DNA from: CAKSHC01 sp045594545
GTDB taxonomy: Bacteria > Bacillota > Clostridia > Oscillospirales > UMGS1783
NCBI GenBank assembly: GCA_045594545.1
Contig: JAZNYQ010000073.1
Location: forward strand, 1 to 50,587
Direction: 5' to 3'
Length of the DNA: 50,587 bases
Part shown: piece by piece, positions 31,465 through 40,067 of the stretch
How positions within the stretch are numbered: the first letter of the stretch is position 1
Layout: each line of letters begins with the position of its first letter
Notes under the pieces: model-generated
Database searches by the model: none
What the model was told of the DNA's origin: nothing
The model's input: only the letters and a program-made list of their open reading frames with translations
Translations under genes and position numbers: made by a program

Positions 31465-32805
31465 TCAAACCGTCAGTGTTCCGTCATCCGTTTCAATGAG
31501 AATTTGGATCATTTCCTCAATGCCCGTCTTAGCATTGACATAGACCAGCACGTGCTTACCCTCTGCCGTTTCGGTCACAAACTCATGACAAAGCACCTCG
31601 TTCTTGCCGTCGGTCGGGATAATGGCCACATTACGGCTGATGATATGCAGATTGGCATTGACCTTTTCCTGCGCCTGCTCGGCACTAAGCACCACGCCCG
31701 TATCCCGATCGGTGCGGTGCGCCATCAGATACCCGTACGCCTCATATCCGCAAATATCCCCTGTTTCCAAACAAACCGACACCTTGATCAGATCGGGATA
31801 CACCGTCACGCCATCTTGTGAATAGGCGAAATTCATGGTGATCTCGCCGTCTTTCTTCATATAATAACTCTGGCGCATACCGGTAATGCCCATTTTCGCA
31901 AAGAATTCCTGTGCTTTGTTCATGGCATCGCCAACGCTCAGCCCCGTTGTCACCCGCTCACGGCTATCAGTCATTTCCATTAAATAGCCGCCCTGTTTGG
32001 TAACACTGGCCGTTCTGGTTTCCACTTCAAAGGTCCACGCCCGAATCTTACCGTCGATCTCCCCAATGCGGTTGATCTTCTCCATCGGCACACTCAGCCA
32101 TTGTGACAGGCGCGCCTTGGCCTCATCCTCGGTAATCTCGGCCGCTCCCGCCAACAATACCGGCTCCATCTTTTCAATATGATCGGAGAACGGCCCGTCA
32201 TAGATGAGTTCGGGATACTCGCTCACCTGCTCCCGCACGCTGGCCCATTCACTCCCCGCCAGATCGGCATCCACACCATCCAAAGATACCATATTCTTAA
32301 AGGAAATTTCCCCGTTATCCACCGCCGCGCGCAGGCTTCCGACATAATTAGCCAACTGCGCCGCCGCAAAGGCAAGCGAGCGCATATTCTCCGCCTCATT
32401 CTCAGCCGCCGCCTCCCCTTTCATGACTCGGGAAGACACATAATAGGCATAATCACCCGCTTTGGACAAAAATTCCGACACCTCATACAGCCCCTCTTCA
32501 TGCTCGGGCATGCCCTCCAGTGCCGCCTTGGCCTCACCCGTCTCTCGCCAGATCTGATTGGCCATACGCACGATCTGGTAATCACTGCCGGCATACTGTC
32601 CCTTTTCAAAAGCCGTTTCTATATTATACAGATGCTCGGACAGATCGGCAAAGTTGCGGGCATATTCGTTTTGTTCACTGATCTTATATTGCCCCGCCTG
32701 TTGCGTCTTGTAAATGCTGTAACCGCCGAGCGCCACAACCGCCGCCGCCAAAAAGGATACGATACGTACAAAAGTTCTTTTCTTTATTATCATGGAAAAC
32801 ACCAT
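31465..32805 (-). CDS. ypeB: Germination protein YpeB
   Basis: A 446-aa protein of the YpeB family, which in Bacillus stabilises the cortex-lytic enzyme SleB in spores. An N-terminal membrane helix (FVRIVSFLAAAVVALGGYSIY) is followed by the helical YpeB region (YARNFADLSEHLYNIETAFEKGQY) and C-terminal PepSY-like repeats. The start is uncertain: ATG 32805 is almost on the SD GGAGAAGG, and GTG 32802 or ATG 32793 fit as well. sleB, its usual neighbour, is not here. A weak sigma-G-like GTATA-N17-AATACTG lies upstream. It implies a spore former. Confidence 0.9.
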   Translation of the reverse strand: MVFSMIIKKRTFVRIVSFLAAAVVALGGYSIYKTQQAGQYKISEQNEYARNFADLSEHLYNIETAFEKGQYAGSDYQIVRMANQIWRETGEAKAALEGMPEHEEGLYEVSEFLSKAGDYAYYVSSRVMKGEAAAENEAENMRSLAFAAAQLANYVGSLRAAVDNGEISFKNMVSLDGVDADLAGSEWASVREQVSEYPELIYDGPFSDHIEKMEPVLLAGAAEITEDEAKARLSQWLSVPMEKINRIGEIDGKIRAWTFEVETRTASVTKQGGYLMEMTDSRERVTTGLSVGDAMNKAQEFFAKMGITGMRQSYYMKKDGEITMNFAYSQDGVTVYPDLIKVSVCLETGDICGYEAYGYLMAHRTDRDTGVVLSAEQAQEKVNANLHIISRNVAIIPTDGKNEVLCHEFVTETAEGKHVLVYVNAKTGIEEMIQILIETDDGTLTV

Positions 32806-32844
32806 CCTTCTCCAGCAGTATTTCCCATTTTTATACTTTTATAC

Positions 32845-32870
32845 AAAAAAGGCCGCGTTTGCGGCCTTTT
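32845..32870 (-). terminator. Terminator of trpS
   Basis: A 10-bp stem, AAAAGGCCGC / GCGGCCTTTT, loop GTTT, followed by TTTTTTG on the minus strand. Confidence 0.9.
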
Positions 32871-32872
32871 GT

Positions 32873-33877
32873 TCAACGAAGAAATCCCACTTTCCGATAC
32901 ACCTTGTTGAGGGTACGATAGGCCGCTTTCGCCGCCCGCTCGGCACCGATCTGGAAGATGTGATCCAAATAGTCTTTATCTTTGAGTATTTCATGATATC
33001 GTTCGCGAATGGGACGTAGCTCCTCAATAACCGCCTCAGCCACCGCCACCTTAAAGTCGCCGTAGCCCTTACCCTCAAACTCGGCGGTAATGGCATCGAG
33101 CGATTGACCGGTCACTGCACTGTAAATAGTCATCAGATTATTGATGCCATCCTTGCCCTCGGCATAGCAGACCCGTGCATCCGAATCGGTCACGGCACGC
33201 TTAAATTTGCGCATAATATCATCGGGCGTATCCAGTACGGCCACGTACCCGTTGGCATTGGAGTCGCTCTTGCTCATCTTCTTGGTCGGCTCCTGCAAAC
33301 TCATGATGCGAGCCCCCACCTTGGCTATGTACGGATCGGGCACCTTGAACACCGGATTTTCCTGCCCGTATACGCCATTAAAACGCTGAGCAATGTCACG
33401 GGCCAACTCCAGATGCTGCTTCTGATCCTCACCCACCGGCACCAGATCGGTCTGATACAATAAAATATCAGCCGCCATCAGTACGGGATAGGTAAATAAC
33501 CCGGCATTGATGTTGTCGGCATAACGGGTGCTCTTGTCCTTAAATTGAGTCATGCGCGACAGTTCTCCAAACATGGTGTAGCAGTTGAGCACCCACGCCA
33601 GTTCCGCGTGCGCCGAAACCTGACTTTGCAAAAACAGAACGTTCTTTTCCGGATCCAACCCGCAAGCCAATAACAACGCCATCGTTTCCTTGCAACGGGC
33701 GCGAAGTTTTGCCGGCTCCTGCCGTACCGTAATGGCGTGCAAATCGACAACCGAATAATAGCAGTTGTAGTCGTCAGCCAATTTGCTCCAGTTCTTTACC
33801 GCCCCCAGATAGTTGCCCAGCGTGATCAAGCCGCTGGGCTGAATGCCCGAAAATATGATCTTCTTGTTCTCGTCCAT
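32873..33877 (-). CDS. trpS: Tryptophanyl-tRNA synthetase
   Basis: A 334-aa class I synthetase that charges tRNA-Trp. The N-terminal PSGLITLGNYLGAVKNW is the HIGH-type region, and KKMSKSDSNA the KMSKS loop. Length is standard. It lies 8 nt after ftsK/spoIIIE in what looks like a uppP-ftsK-trpS unit. No T-box leader was found before it, and none would fit in the 8-nt gap. Confidence 0.97.
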   Translation of the reverse strand: MDENKKIIFSGIQPSGLITLGNYLGAVKNWSKLADDYNCYYSVVDLHAITVRQEPAKLRARCKETMALLLACGLDPEKNVLFLQSQVSAHAELAWVLNCYTMFGELSRMTQFKDKSTRYADNINAGLFTYPVLMAADILLYQTDLVPVGEDQKQHLELARDIAQRFNGVYGQENPVFKVPDPYIAKVGARIMSLQEPTKKMSKSDSNANGYVAVLDTPDDIMRKFKRAVTDSDARVCYAEGKDGINNLMTIYSAVTGQSLDAITAEFEGKGYGDFKVAVAEAVIEELRPIRERYHEILKDKDYLDHIFQIGAERAAKAAYRTLNKVYRKVGFLR

Positions 33878-33885
33878 GGTCTAAT

Positions 33886-36330
33886 TTACCCTTCTTCGCT
33901 CTCATTTCTCATTTGCCGTTCCTGCCATTGTTGCATGGTGATCAACACCTTGCGAGGCTTACTGCCCTCGTACGGACCGACAATATTCATACTCTCCATC
34001 TCATCCACAATGCGTGCCGCACGGGAATATCCGAGCTTCAACCTGCGCTGCAACAACGACACCGAAGCCAAACCCGCTTCGATCACGACCTCAACCGCCG
34101 CCGGCAACATATCGTCATACCCATCGCCATCCACATCGGTCTTACTGCCGCCTTCACTCGCCGCCTGCGTCTCGGCCGCATTCTTTTCAATCTGATCAAT
34201 CACGTCCTGATCATAATTGCTTGCATATTTACCCTTAACAAAATCAGTGACCGCCTTGATCTCACCATCGCTGACAAAGCATCCCTGCAAACGCAAGGCC
34301 TTACTCCGCCCGATCGGTTGGTAAAGCATATCACCTTTACCCAATAATTTCTCAGCGCCGGGGGCATCCAGAATAATACGGGAATCGACTTGGCTACCCA
34401 CTGCAAAAGCAATACGGGACGGGATATTCGCCTTAATCGTACCGGTGATAACGTCCACCGAAGGCCGCTGTGTCGCTACGATCAGGTGCATACCGGCCGC
34501 ACGCGCCATCTGCGCTAAACGGCAGATCGCTTCTTCTACCTCATGGGGCGCGCACATCATGACGTCAGCCAACTCATCGATTACGATCAAGATATTCGAC
34601 ATCGGCTTCTCGCCTTTGGCCACCGCCTGCTCGTTATAGGAATGTATATTCCGAGAACCGGTCTCCGAGAACAACTTGTAACGGTTGAGCATCTCGCCCA
34701 CCGCCCACTTAAGAGCTCCTGCCGCCTTTTTCGGATCGCTGACCACAGGGCTGATCAGGTGCGGAATGCCGTTGTATACATCCAATTCGACCTGTTTGGG
34801 GTCGATCATGATCATCTTCACTTCATCGGGACGGGCTTTGTACAAAATACTGGTCAGCATTGTGTTGATGCAAACCGATTTACCCGAACCGGTCGTACCC
34901 GCAATCAGCAGGTGCGGCATGGCCGCCAGATCGCAGGTAATGGTATTGCCCGCAATATCCATACCCAGCGCTGTTGTCAACTTGCTCTTGGAATTGCGAA
35001 AATCGGCGGTGGAGAGCATACGACGGATACTGATGGGAGAAGTCTCCTTATTGGCCACCTCAACACCAATGGTTCCCTTACCGGGGATGGGCGCCTCAAT
35101 GCGCACGTTGGCCGCCTTAAGCGCCAGCGCCAGATCATCCGACAAGGTATTGAACTTACTGATACGCACACCCTTACCCGGCGTCAGTTCATAACGGGTC
35201 ACCGACGGACCGCGGCTGATGTTGACCACCTTGGCTTCCACATTAAAGTTTCCTAACGTTTCCACCAGCAACCGCGCCGTTGCCCGCAGTTCGCTCTCAT
35301 TGACCCGATTGCTGTCGGGCGAATCCGCCTTGAGCAGATTCAGATCCGGCAACACGTAATTGGCATACAGGTCTTCCTTCTTTTCCTGTTGCGCCATCTC
35401 TTCCGATAACTGTTGCTCCATCTGCAGCATCTGCTTCTCGGTCATCTTCTTATCGGCCTCGATGCGCTCCTCGGTCGTTTCATGCACCGTCACCGTTTCT
35501 ATGGACAGATCATCCTTATCCAATGCCTTTAGCACCTGTTCGGTGTCCACCTTAGGCTTGTCCTCGCGTACCGTAACGGGGATATCCAGTTCTTTGCCCC
35601 GCCGCTTCTTGCCGGTATCCTGAATCTCTGCCACATCGGCAAAGGCATCTTCAGCCGCTTCTTTACGCGCCTGCTTCTTGTCATGCACTTCAGCTTTACG
35701 GGCGGCCCGTTCTTCGGCCGACGGCATTTGCGGCAACGCCTCTTTTACCGTATCGGCAATCTCCTCTGCCGTATAGGGGAATAATTTATCTTTAAGCCAT
35801 ACAAAAGCAAAACCTACCGAGCCGCACAGAGCCAACACCAAGGCAAAACCCAGCACCAATGCCGCTCCGATCACCGACAGGTAGCGATAGGGCAAAAAGG
35901 CGAGCAAGCCGCCAAGCACGCCGCCCGATGCCGCAGACTGCGCACCGGTGAACAACCGCTCCACAAACAGGAAGAAATCGGCGCCTTCGTAGACCGCCGC
36001 CTGTTTGGTGAAAATATGTATAAACGCCGAAAACAGAATCAACGCCACCGCAAACAACCAGATGCGCACGCCTGTCTTTTTGTCGTTGCCTTGCACCAGT
36101 TTGCAAATGGCCGACACCAACAGATAAACAGGCAGAATATAGGCACCCACACCCAATAAACCACGCATCAGCATGGTGAGCAGGTTGCCGAAATCACCAA
36201 CCGCACCGAACAACGCCAGCAACATCAGAACCGCAAGCAGGATCAGACTCCAAAGCCCGATCAACCGCCCGCTACCGGAAGATTGTCTGCGCCGTTTTCT
36301 TGTTTGTGTTGTCTTCTTTCTTGCCGCCAT
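33886..36330 (-). CDS. DNA translocase FtsK/SpoIIIE
   Basis: An 814-aa DNA pump that moves chromosome through a septum. Four membrane helices lie in the first about 180 residues, then a linker rich in charged residues (about 190-310), the alpha-beta motor with Walker A GTTGSGKS (about residue 480) and Walker B ILIVIDELADV, and a C-terminal gamma winged helix (SLLQRRLKLGYSRAARIVDEME). I choose ATG 36330 (MAARKKTTQTRKRRR) behind AAAGGAT. In a spore former this could serve as SpoIIIE, FtsK or both; the sequence does not decide. Confidence 0.94.
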   Translation of the reverse strand: MAARKKTTQTRKRRRQSSGSGRLIGLWSLILLAVLMLLALFGAVGDFGNLLTMLMRGLLGVGAYILPVYLLVSAICKLVQGNDKKTGVRIWLFAVALILFSAFIHIFTKQAAVYEGADFFLFVERLFTGAQSAASGGVLGGLLAFLPYRYLSVIGAALVLGFALVLALCGSVGFAFVWLKDKLFPYTAEEIADTVKEALPQMPSAEERAARKAEVHDKKQARKEAAEDAFADVAEIQDTGKKRRGKELDIPVTVREDKPKVDTEQVLKALDKDDLSIETVTVHETTEERIEADKKMTEKQMLQMEQQLSEEMAQQEKKEDLYANYVLPDLNLLKADSPDSNRVNESELRATARLLVETLGNFNVEAKVVNISRGPSVTRYELTPGKGVRISKFNTLSDDLALALKAANVRIEAPIPGKGTIGVEVANKETSPISIRRMLSTADFRNSKSKLTTALGMDIAGNTITCDLAAMPHLLIAGTTGSGKSVCINTMLTSILYKARPDEVKMIMIDPKQVELDVYNGIPHLISPVVSDPKKAAGALKWAVGEMLNRYKLFSETGSRNIHSYNEQAVAKGEKPMSNILIVIDELADVMMCAPHEVEEAICRLAQMARAAGMHLIVATQRPSVDVITGTIKANIPSRIAFAVGSQVDSRIILDAPGAEKLLGKGDMLYQPIGRSKALRLQGCFVSDGEIKAVTDFVKGKYASNYDQDVIDQIEKNAAETQAASEGGSKTDVDGDGYDDMLPAAVEVVIEAGLASVSLLQRRLKLGYSRAARIVDEMESMNIVGPYEGSKPRKVLITMQQWQERQMRNESEEG

Positions 36331-36342
36331 ACGATCCATCCT

Positions 36343-37200
36343 TTATTTTGTTACGATCGCGTATACGATCGCCAGAATGCCTGCCGACGCACAGTAGTAG
36401 GCAAAGGCACCGAATTTATCCTTTTTCACAACCAGTTCTACCAGTTTGATCGCCAGATATCCCGACACGGCCGCCACCAGCATACCGACCAAATAGGGAC
36501 CGATCTCCACCGTAGGGAGCAGTTCAATGGCATCGCCCACCTTCAAAACCGCACTGCCGACAATGGCCGGTAACGACAGAATAAAGGAATATTCCACCGC
36601 CTGCTTGCGGTCAAACCCGCGTAACAGCCCCGCCGTAATGGTCGAACCCGAACGGGAAATACCGGGCACCAGCGCCAGACATTGGAACAGGCCCACAACG
36701 ATCGAATCCTTAACCGTCAGTTTCTCGCCCGTCTTACCTACCCGACCGCTCTTGGCATATTTGCGGGTGATGTAGTCGGCCAAGGTCAGCAAAAATGCCG
36801 TAACCAAAAGCGCCACACCCACCAACAACAACGAGGAGAACAATGCTTCGATCTGATCGGATATGAGCACAAAAGGAATCAGCAGACAGGTAGAAAGGAT
36901 CATCAGAATCAACAACTTCTCATCCGCCTGTATGGTCTTCCATGAAAATTTACCCGTAAAGATGTTGCGGATAATACGGCCTGCCGCACAGATCAACCGC
37001 CAGATCAAGCCATGGAAAGCCACTACAACGGCAATCAGGGTTGCCACGTGAAGCAATACAACGATCAACTGGTTTTCCGATGCGTTTTCCGAAAGCCCAA
37101 ATAAATTCTGAAAAATCACCAAGTGCCCCGAACTGGATACCGGTAAAAACTCACACAATCCCTGCACCAATCCCAGCACGATCGCTTCTATGTAACTCAT
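36343..37200 (-). CDS. uppP: Undecaprenyl-diphosphatase UppP (BacA)
   Basis: A 285-aa integral membrane enzyme that recycles the undecaprenyl carrier by removing a phosphate. Both signature regions are seen: GLVQGLCEFLPVSSSGHLVI at the N-terminus and LALVPGISRSGSTITAGLLRG in the middle. About eight hydrophobic helices. ATG 37200 has AGGAGG 6 nt upstream. It is the first gene of the uppP-ftsK-trpS unit. A TATAAT lies upstream near 37232-37237, without a clear -35 box. Confidence 0.96.
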   Translation of the reverse strand: MSYIEAIVLGLVQGLCEFLPVSSSGHLVIFQNLFGLSENASENQLIVVLLHVATLIAVVVAFHGLIWRLICAAGRIIRNIFTGKFSWKTIQADEKLLILMILSTCLLIPFVLISDQIEALFSSLLLVGVALLVTAFLLTLADYITRKYAKSGRVGKTGEKLTVKDSIVVGLFQCLALVPGISRSGSTITAGLLRGFDRKQAVEYSFILSLPAIVGSAVLKVGDAIELLPTVEIGPYLVGMLVAAVSGYLAIKLVELVVKKDKFGAFAYYCASAGILAIVYAIVTK

Positions 37201-37265
37201 GCCACGCCTCCTCAAAAATGCTTAACTTATATTATAGCATATCTTTTACAAAAATGCCACAGAAA

Positions 37266-37658
37266 TTAAACATTATTTTTTTTACGATTGGCACGTTCCA
37301 TAAAACGGTCCGCATCAATAATAAAGCGCTTATGCTCGCCCCGTCCAATGATGCCCGCCTGATCCCGACACTCTACGGCAAAGGTCAGTTCCCTCCCGTT
37401 GATGCCCGTCAGTTCGCAGGTGCATACCACCTGCCCATCCAATGGCGTGGCGCTCTCATGGCTGATGTTCACCATCGTGCCCACCGTAGACTGCCCATGC
37501 TCCAACGAATCCTGCACGCATAGATAGCAGGTCTTTTCCATCAATAACAGCATAGCGGGAGTCGCAAAAACATCCAATCCCCCGCTGCCCAGCATACGGG
37601 CGGTATTGTGCTCGGTCACCGTTTCTTTTTGCAGTGCTTTCATTCCTACTGTCAGCAT
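37266..37658 (-). CDS. Hotdog-fold thioesterase, FlK-like
   Basis: A 130-aa small thioesterase similar to fluoroacetyl-CoA thioesterase-type proteins: VTEHNTARMLGSGGLDVFATPAMLLLMEKTCYL, STVGTMVNISHESATPLDGQV, and IGRGEHKRFIID. The Glu and His positions of this group are present. True substrate unknown; it may clear damaged or unusual acyl-CoA. AGGAGA lies 7 nt before ATG 37658, and a TTGAAG/TATACT promoter starts just past the spoVAE stop. Confidence 0.85.
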   Translation of the reverse strand: MLTVGMKALQKETVTEHNTARMLGSGGLDVFATPAMLLLMEKTCYLCVQDSLEHGQSTVGTMVNISHESATPLDGQVVCTCELTGINGRELTFAVECRDQAGIIGRGEHKRFIIDADRFMERANRKKNNV

Positions 37659-37682
37659 ATCATTTCTCCTGAGTTTTTTATT

Positions 37683-37711
37683 AGTATATCACGAACGAAA
37701 GCAATCTTCAA
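37683..37711 (-). promoter_or_regulatory. Sigma-A promoter of the thioesterase gene
   Basis: Minus strand TTGAAG (37706-37711), 17-nt spacer, TATACT (37683-37688); the -35 box touches the spoVAE stop codon. Confidence 0.72.
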
Positions 37712-38065
37712 TCACTTTCCCGAACTTTTGAAGATCAAAGCAAATAAATAACCAAACACGATGACCGTAGTAATGCCGGCGGCCGCCGCCGTCAGCCCGC
37801 CCGTGATCACACCCATGATTCCGTGGGCATCCACCGCTTCTTTAACCCCGTTGGCCAGCACATATCCAAATCCCGTCAGCGGCACCGTCGCCCCCGCTCC
37901 GCCGAAAGCAACTACCTTATCATATATGCCGACGGCCGTTAATCCAACCCCCGCCACAACATAAGAAACTAAGATTCGAGCGGGAGTCAGTTTGGTAAAA
38001 TCAATCAATAATTGGGCAATCACACACAAAACGCCGCCCGTCAAAAAAGCACGTAAAAACTCCAT
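37712..38065 (-). CDS. spoVAE: Stage V sporulation protein AE (SpoVAE)
   Basis: A 117-aa small membrane protein of the SpoVA channel, used for dipicolinate movement into and out of the spore. It has three or four hydrophobic helices (FLTGGVLCVIAQLLIDFTKL, VVAGVGLTAVGIYDKVV, GITTVIVFGYLFALIF) and the GAGATVPLTGFGYVLANGVKEAV segment shared with SpoVAC. It starts 1 nt after spoVAD on the same strand. Confidence 0.93.
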   Translation of the reverse strand: MEFLRAFLTGGVLCVIAQLLIDFTKLTPARILVSYVVAGVGLTAVGIYDKVVAFGGAGATVPLTGFGYVLANGVKEAVDAHGIMGVITGGLTAAAAGITTVIVFGYLFALIFKSSGK

Positions 38066-38066
38066 T

Positions 38067-39083
38067 TTATTCTCCCCTCACCATTTCCAGCAGATGACAG
38101 ATCCCGGGAATACTCTCCCCCTGTTGCGAACTGGTCGTGCTCATCAGCGCACCTGTAGCACAAAACAACATGCGCTTGTAAATCCCTTTCTGCATCTGAG
38201 GCAGAAGATGCCCGCATAATACCGAAGCACTGCACCCGCACCCCGATCCGCCGGCATGCACATCCTGCCGCTCCCGATCGTAAATCAGCAATCCGCAATC
38301 GGTATAATGATCCCCCATATTATAGCCGTTACGCCCCATCAGATCCACCAGAATATCATAGCCGACCTTACCCAAGTCACCCGTCACGATCAAATCATAA
38401 TCCTGCGGTGTTGTCTTGGTATCCTCAAAAAAATGCTGCAAAGTATCAGCTGCCGCAGGGGCCATGGCGGCACCCATATTGTTAGCATCCTTGATCCCTA
38501 AATCAACAATGCGCCCCGCCGTCAGTTTGGTGATCTGCGCCGCCCCGATTTTAGGCTCAGTCCCTAAAATAGCACAGCCCGCCGCCGTAGCCGTCCATTG
38601 CGCCGACGGCGTGCGCTGACCGCCGTACTCCAACGGGTTGCGAAATTGGCGCTCGGCCGTCGCAAAATGAGACGAGGTGACCGCCGCCACATGCGAGGCA
38701 AAACCGCCCGACACCAGAAAAGAACCCAGCATCAAGGACTCCGCCATGGTCGAGCAAGCCCCGTATAAACCAAAGAAGGCGCGCCCGCTCTCCCGCAAGC
38801 CGAAACTGCTGCTGATGCATTGATTGAGCAGATCGCCCGCCAAAATATAGTCGATATCATTGGCCGCCAGATTGGCCTTGTTGAGGGCGCACAGATACAC
38901 CTCTCTTTGCATCTTGCTTTCGGCCTTTTCCCAGCTTTCCTCGCCGAATCGGTCGTCTTCCAATACTATATCAAACCAGCCGCCCAGCGGCCCGTCTTCC
39001 TCCTTTACCCCGCCGATGGCGGCCGAGGTTTCTACGGTCACCGGATTAGAAAGAGTAACCGTCCAACCGTTGCGTTTTGGCAT
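38067..39083 (-). CDS. spoVAD: Stage V sporulation protein AD (SpoVAD)
   Basis: A 338-aa thiolase-fold protein that binds dipicolinic acid in the spore inner membrane. The SpoVAD landmarks are GPLGGWFDIVLEDDRFGEESWEKAESKM, the GLYGACSTMAESL region around the thiolase-like Cys, SSHFATAERQFRNPLEYGGQRTPSAQWT and GGSGCGCSASV. ATG 39083 (MPKRNGWTVTL) is behind AAGGACGGAG. A sigma-G-like promoter lies 35-64 nt upstream, so spoVAD-spoVAE is read independently of spoVAC here. Confidence 0.96.
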   Translation of the reverse strand: MPKRNGWTVTLSNPVTVETSAAIGGVKEEDGPLGGWFDIVLEDDRFGEESWEKAESKMQREVYLCALNKANLAANDIDYILAGDLLNQCISSSFGLRESGRAFFGLYGACSTMAESLMLGSFLVSGGFASHVAAVTSSHFATAERQFRNPLEYGGQRTPSAQWTATAAGCAILGTEPKIGAAQITKLTAGRIVDLGIKDANNMGAAMAPAAADTLQHFFEDTKTTPQDYDLIVTGDLGKVGYDILVDLMGRNGYNMGDHYTDCGLLIYDRERQDVHAGGSGCGCSASVLCGHLLPQMQKGIYKRMLFCATGALMSTTSSQQGESIPGICHLLEMVRGE

Positions 39084-39117
39084 AATTCTCCGTCCTTTTT
39101 TCAAAATTTTCTGCATT

Positions 39118-39146
39118 TATTATGTGTTTTTTGCTTCAAATTATGC
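39118..39146 (-). promoter_or_regulatory. Sigma-G-type promoter of spoVAD-spoVAE
   Basis: Minus strand GCATA (39142-39146), 17-nt spacer, CATAATA (39118-39124), matching the forespore sigma-G consensus GHATR / CATWHTA. Confidence 0.7.
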
Positions 39147-39167
39147 CGTTTTTGCCTCAAAAACAGC

Positions 39168-39196
39168 GAAAAACCCGCCGAAAACCGACGGGTTTT
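39168..39196 (-). terminator. Terminator after the spoVAC remnant
   Basis: Minus strand AAAACCCGTCG / CGGCGGGTTTT pairs with one G-U, followed by TTTTT. It separates the remnant from spoVAD. Confidence 0.8.
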
Positions 39197-39199
39197 GCC

Positions 39200-39322
39200 C
39201 TAAAAAACCTGAAAAAGAAAATAAATCAGTCCATAAATGACGCTTGCGACTATGCCGTAGACGATGACCGGACCGGCGATGACAAACATCTTGGCCGCCA
39301 CGCCAAGAACCAGCCCTTCTGC
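39200..39322 (-). pseudogene. spoVAC 3'-end remnant (truncated duplicate)
   Basis: Encodes only the last 41 residues or so of a SpoVAC: EGLVLGVAAKMFVIAGPV... and ends YFLFQVF-stop. Bases 39220-39319 match intact spoVAC bases 40088-40187 at 96 of 100 positions, without gaps. All four differences are at third codon positions and silent. The last seven residues differ (YFLFQVF against YWIMQML in the intact gene). It has no start and lies between the esterase cassette and spoVAD. Confidence 0.9.
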
Positions 39323-39345
39323 TGCTGTCAACATAGGACACAGTA

Positions 39346-39374
39346 TTTACATTCGATCTTTCATGTTGTATAAT
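39346..39374 (+). promoter_or_regulatory. Sigma-A promoter of the esterase cassette
   Basis: TTTACA (39346-39351), 17-nt spacer, TATAAT (39369-39374), 31 nt before the start codon. Confidence 0.78.
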
Positions 39375-39405
39375 TAATGTAAATCTAATTGCGGAGGCTA
39401 ATGCT

Positions 39406-40035
39406 ATGAAAGTAATAAATCATTCCGATCCGGATGCCGGTTTTCCCTATATCGCCTATATGCCCGAGAACATAAGCGAACATCCTGCGTTAATCGTTCA
39501 ACTGCACGGCGCCGGTGAACGTGGAAGTGGTAATGCTGATTTGGACAAGGTTTTAATACACGGCTTTTCACATATTGTAAACGATGACAATCTTAAAGAC
39601 TGCATCCTCATAATGCCACAATGTCCGCAAGATTCTTTTTGGGTAGCAAAGATAGAACGCCTAAAATCCTTTGTTGAGAATATTGTAAATATCTATTCTG
39701 TCAATATAGATAGAATTTATCTTTGCGGTTTAAGTATGGGTGGTTTTGGAACTTGGTATACTGCGATGGCGTATCCCGAATTATTCGCAGCGATTGCACC
39801 TTGTTGCGGCGGCGGAATGGCATGGAACGCAGGTGTACTAAAAATGCCGATCTGGACTTTTCACGGAAAAGAGGATACAGTAGTATCCCCTAACCAGACA
39901 CTCGAAATGATTGAGAAATTGAAAGACATTAATCCAAATTTCAAATACACATTATATGATGGTGTAGGACACGATTCTTGGACAAAAGCATTTTCCGAAG
40001 AATTACTCGAGTGGCTTTTAGTCCAACATAAATAA
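39406..40035 (+). CDS. Alpha/beta-hydrolase (esterase/phospholipase-like)
   Basis: A 209-aa serine hydrolase. The fold starts with ALIVQLHGAGERG (oxyanion loop). The nucleophile is in GLSMGG, the acid in FHGKEDTVV and the base in GVGHDSW. It resembles dienelactone-hydrolase or PHB-depolymerase-like esterases; no signal peptide, so it is cytoplasmic. Codons are AT-rich (many AAA, TTA, ATA) compared with the neighbours, and it is the only plus-strand gene among minus-strand spoVA genes. It carries its own promoter, an SD (GGAGG, 8 nt) and a terminator, and sits between intact spoVAC and a copy of its 3' end: an acquired cassette. Confidence 0.88.
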   Translation: MKVINHSDPDAGFPYIAYMPENISEHPALIVQLHGAGERGSGNADLDKVLIHGFSHIVNDDNLKDCILIMPQCPQDSFWVAKIERLKSFVENIVNIYSVNIDRIYLCGLSMGGFGTWYTAMAYPELFAAIAPCCGGGMAWNAGVLKMPIWTFHGKEDTVVSPNQTLEMIEKLKDINPNFKYTLYDGVGHDSWTKAFSEELLEWLLVQHK

Positions 40036-40038
40036 CGG

Positions 40039-40066
40039 AAAAGGCTTGCAAAATGCAAGCCTTTTT
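40039..40066. terminator. Shared terminator of esterase and spoVAC
   Basis: A 12-bp perfect stem, AAAAGGCTTGCA / TGCAAGCCTTTT, loop AAA, T-runs on both strands; it ends the convergent esterase and spoVAC. Confidence 0.92.
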
Positions 40067-40067
40067 G

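Noticed and set aside
32805..32872. Sigma-G promoter for ypeB
   Set aside because: GTATA-N17-AATACTG matches only in part (5 of 7 in the -10), so it is mentioned in the gene entry but not listed.
33878..33900. T-box leader for trpS
   Set aside because: The gene starts 8 nt after the upstream stop; no room or specifier structure.
39141..39341. 66-aa minus-strand ORF upstream of spoVAD
   Set aside because: It reads the spoVAC remnant in the wrong frame.
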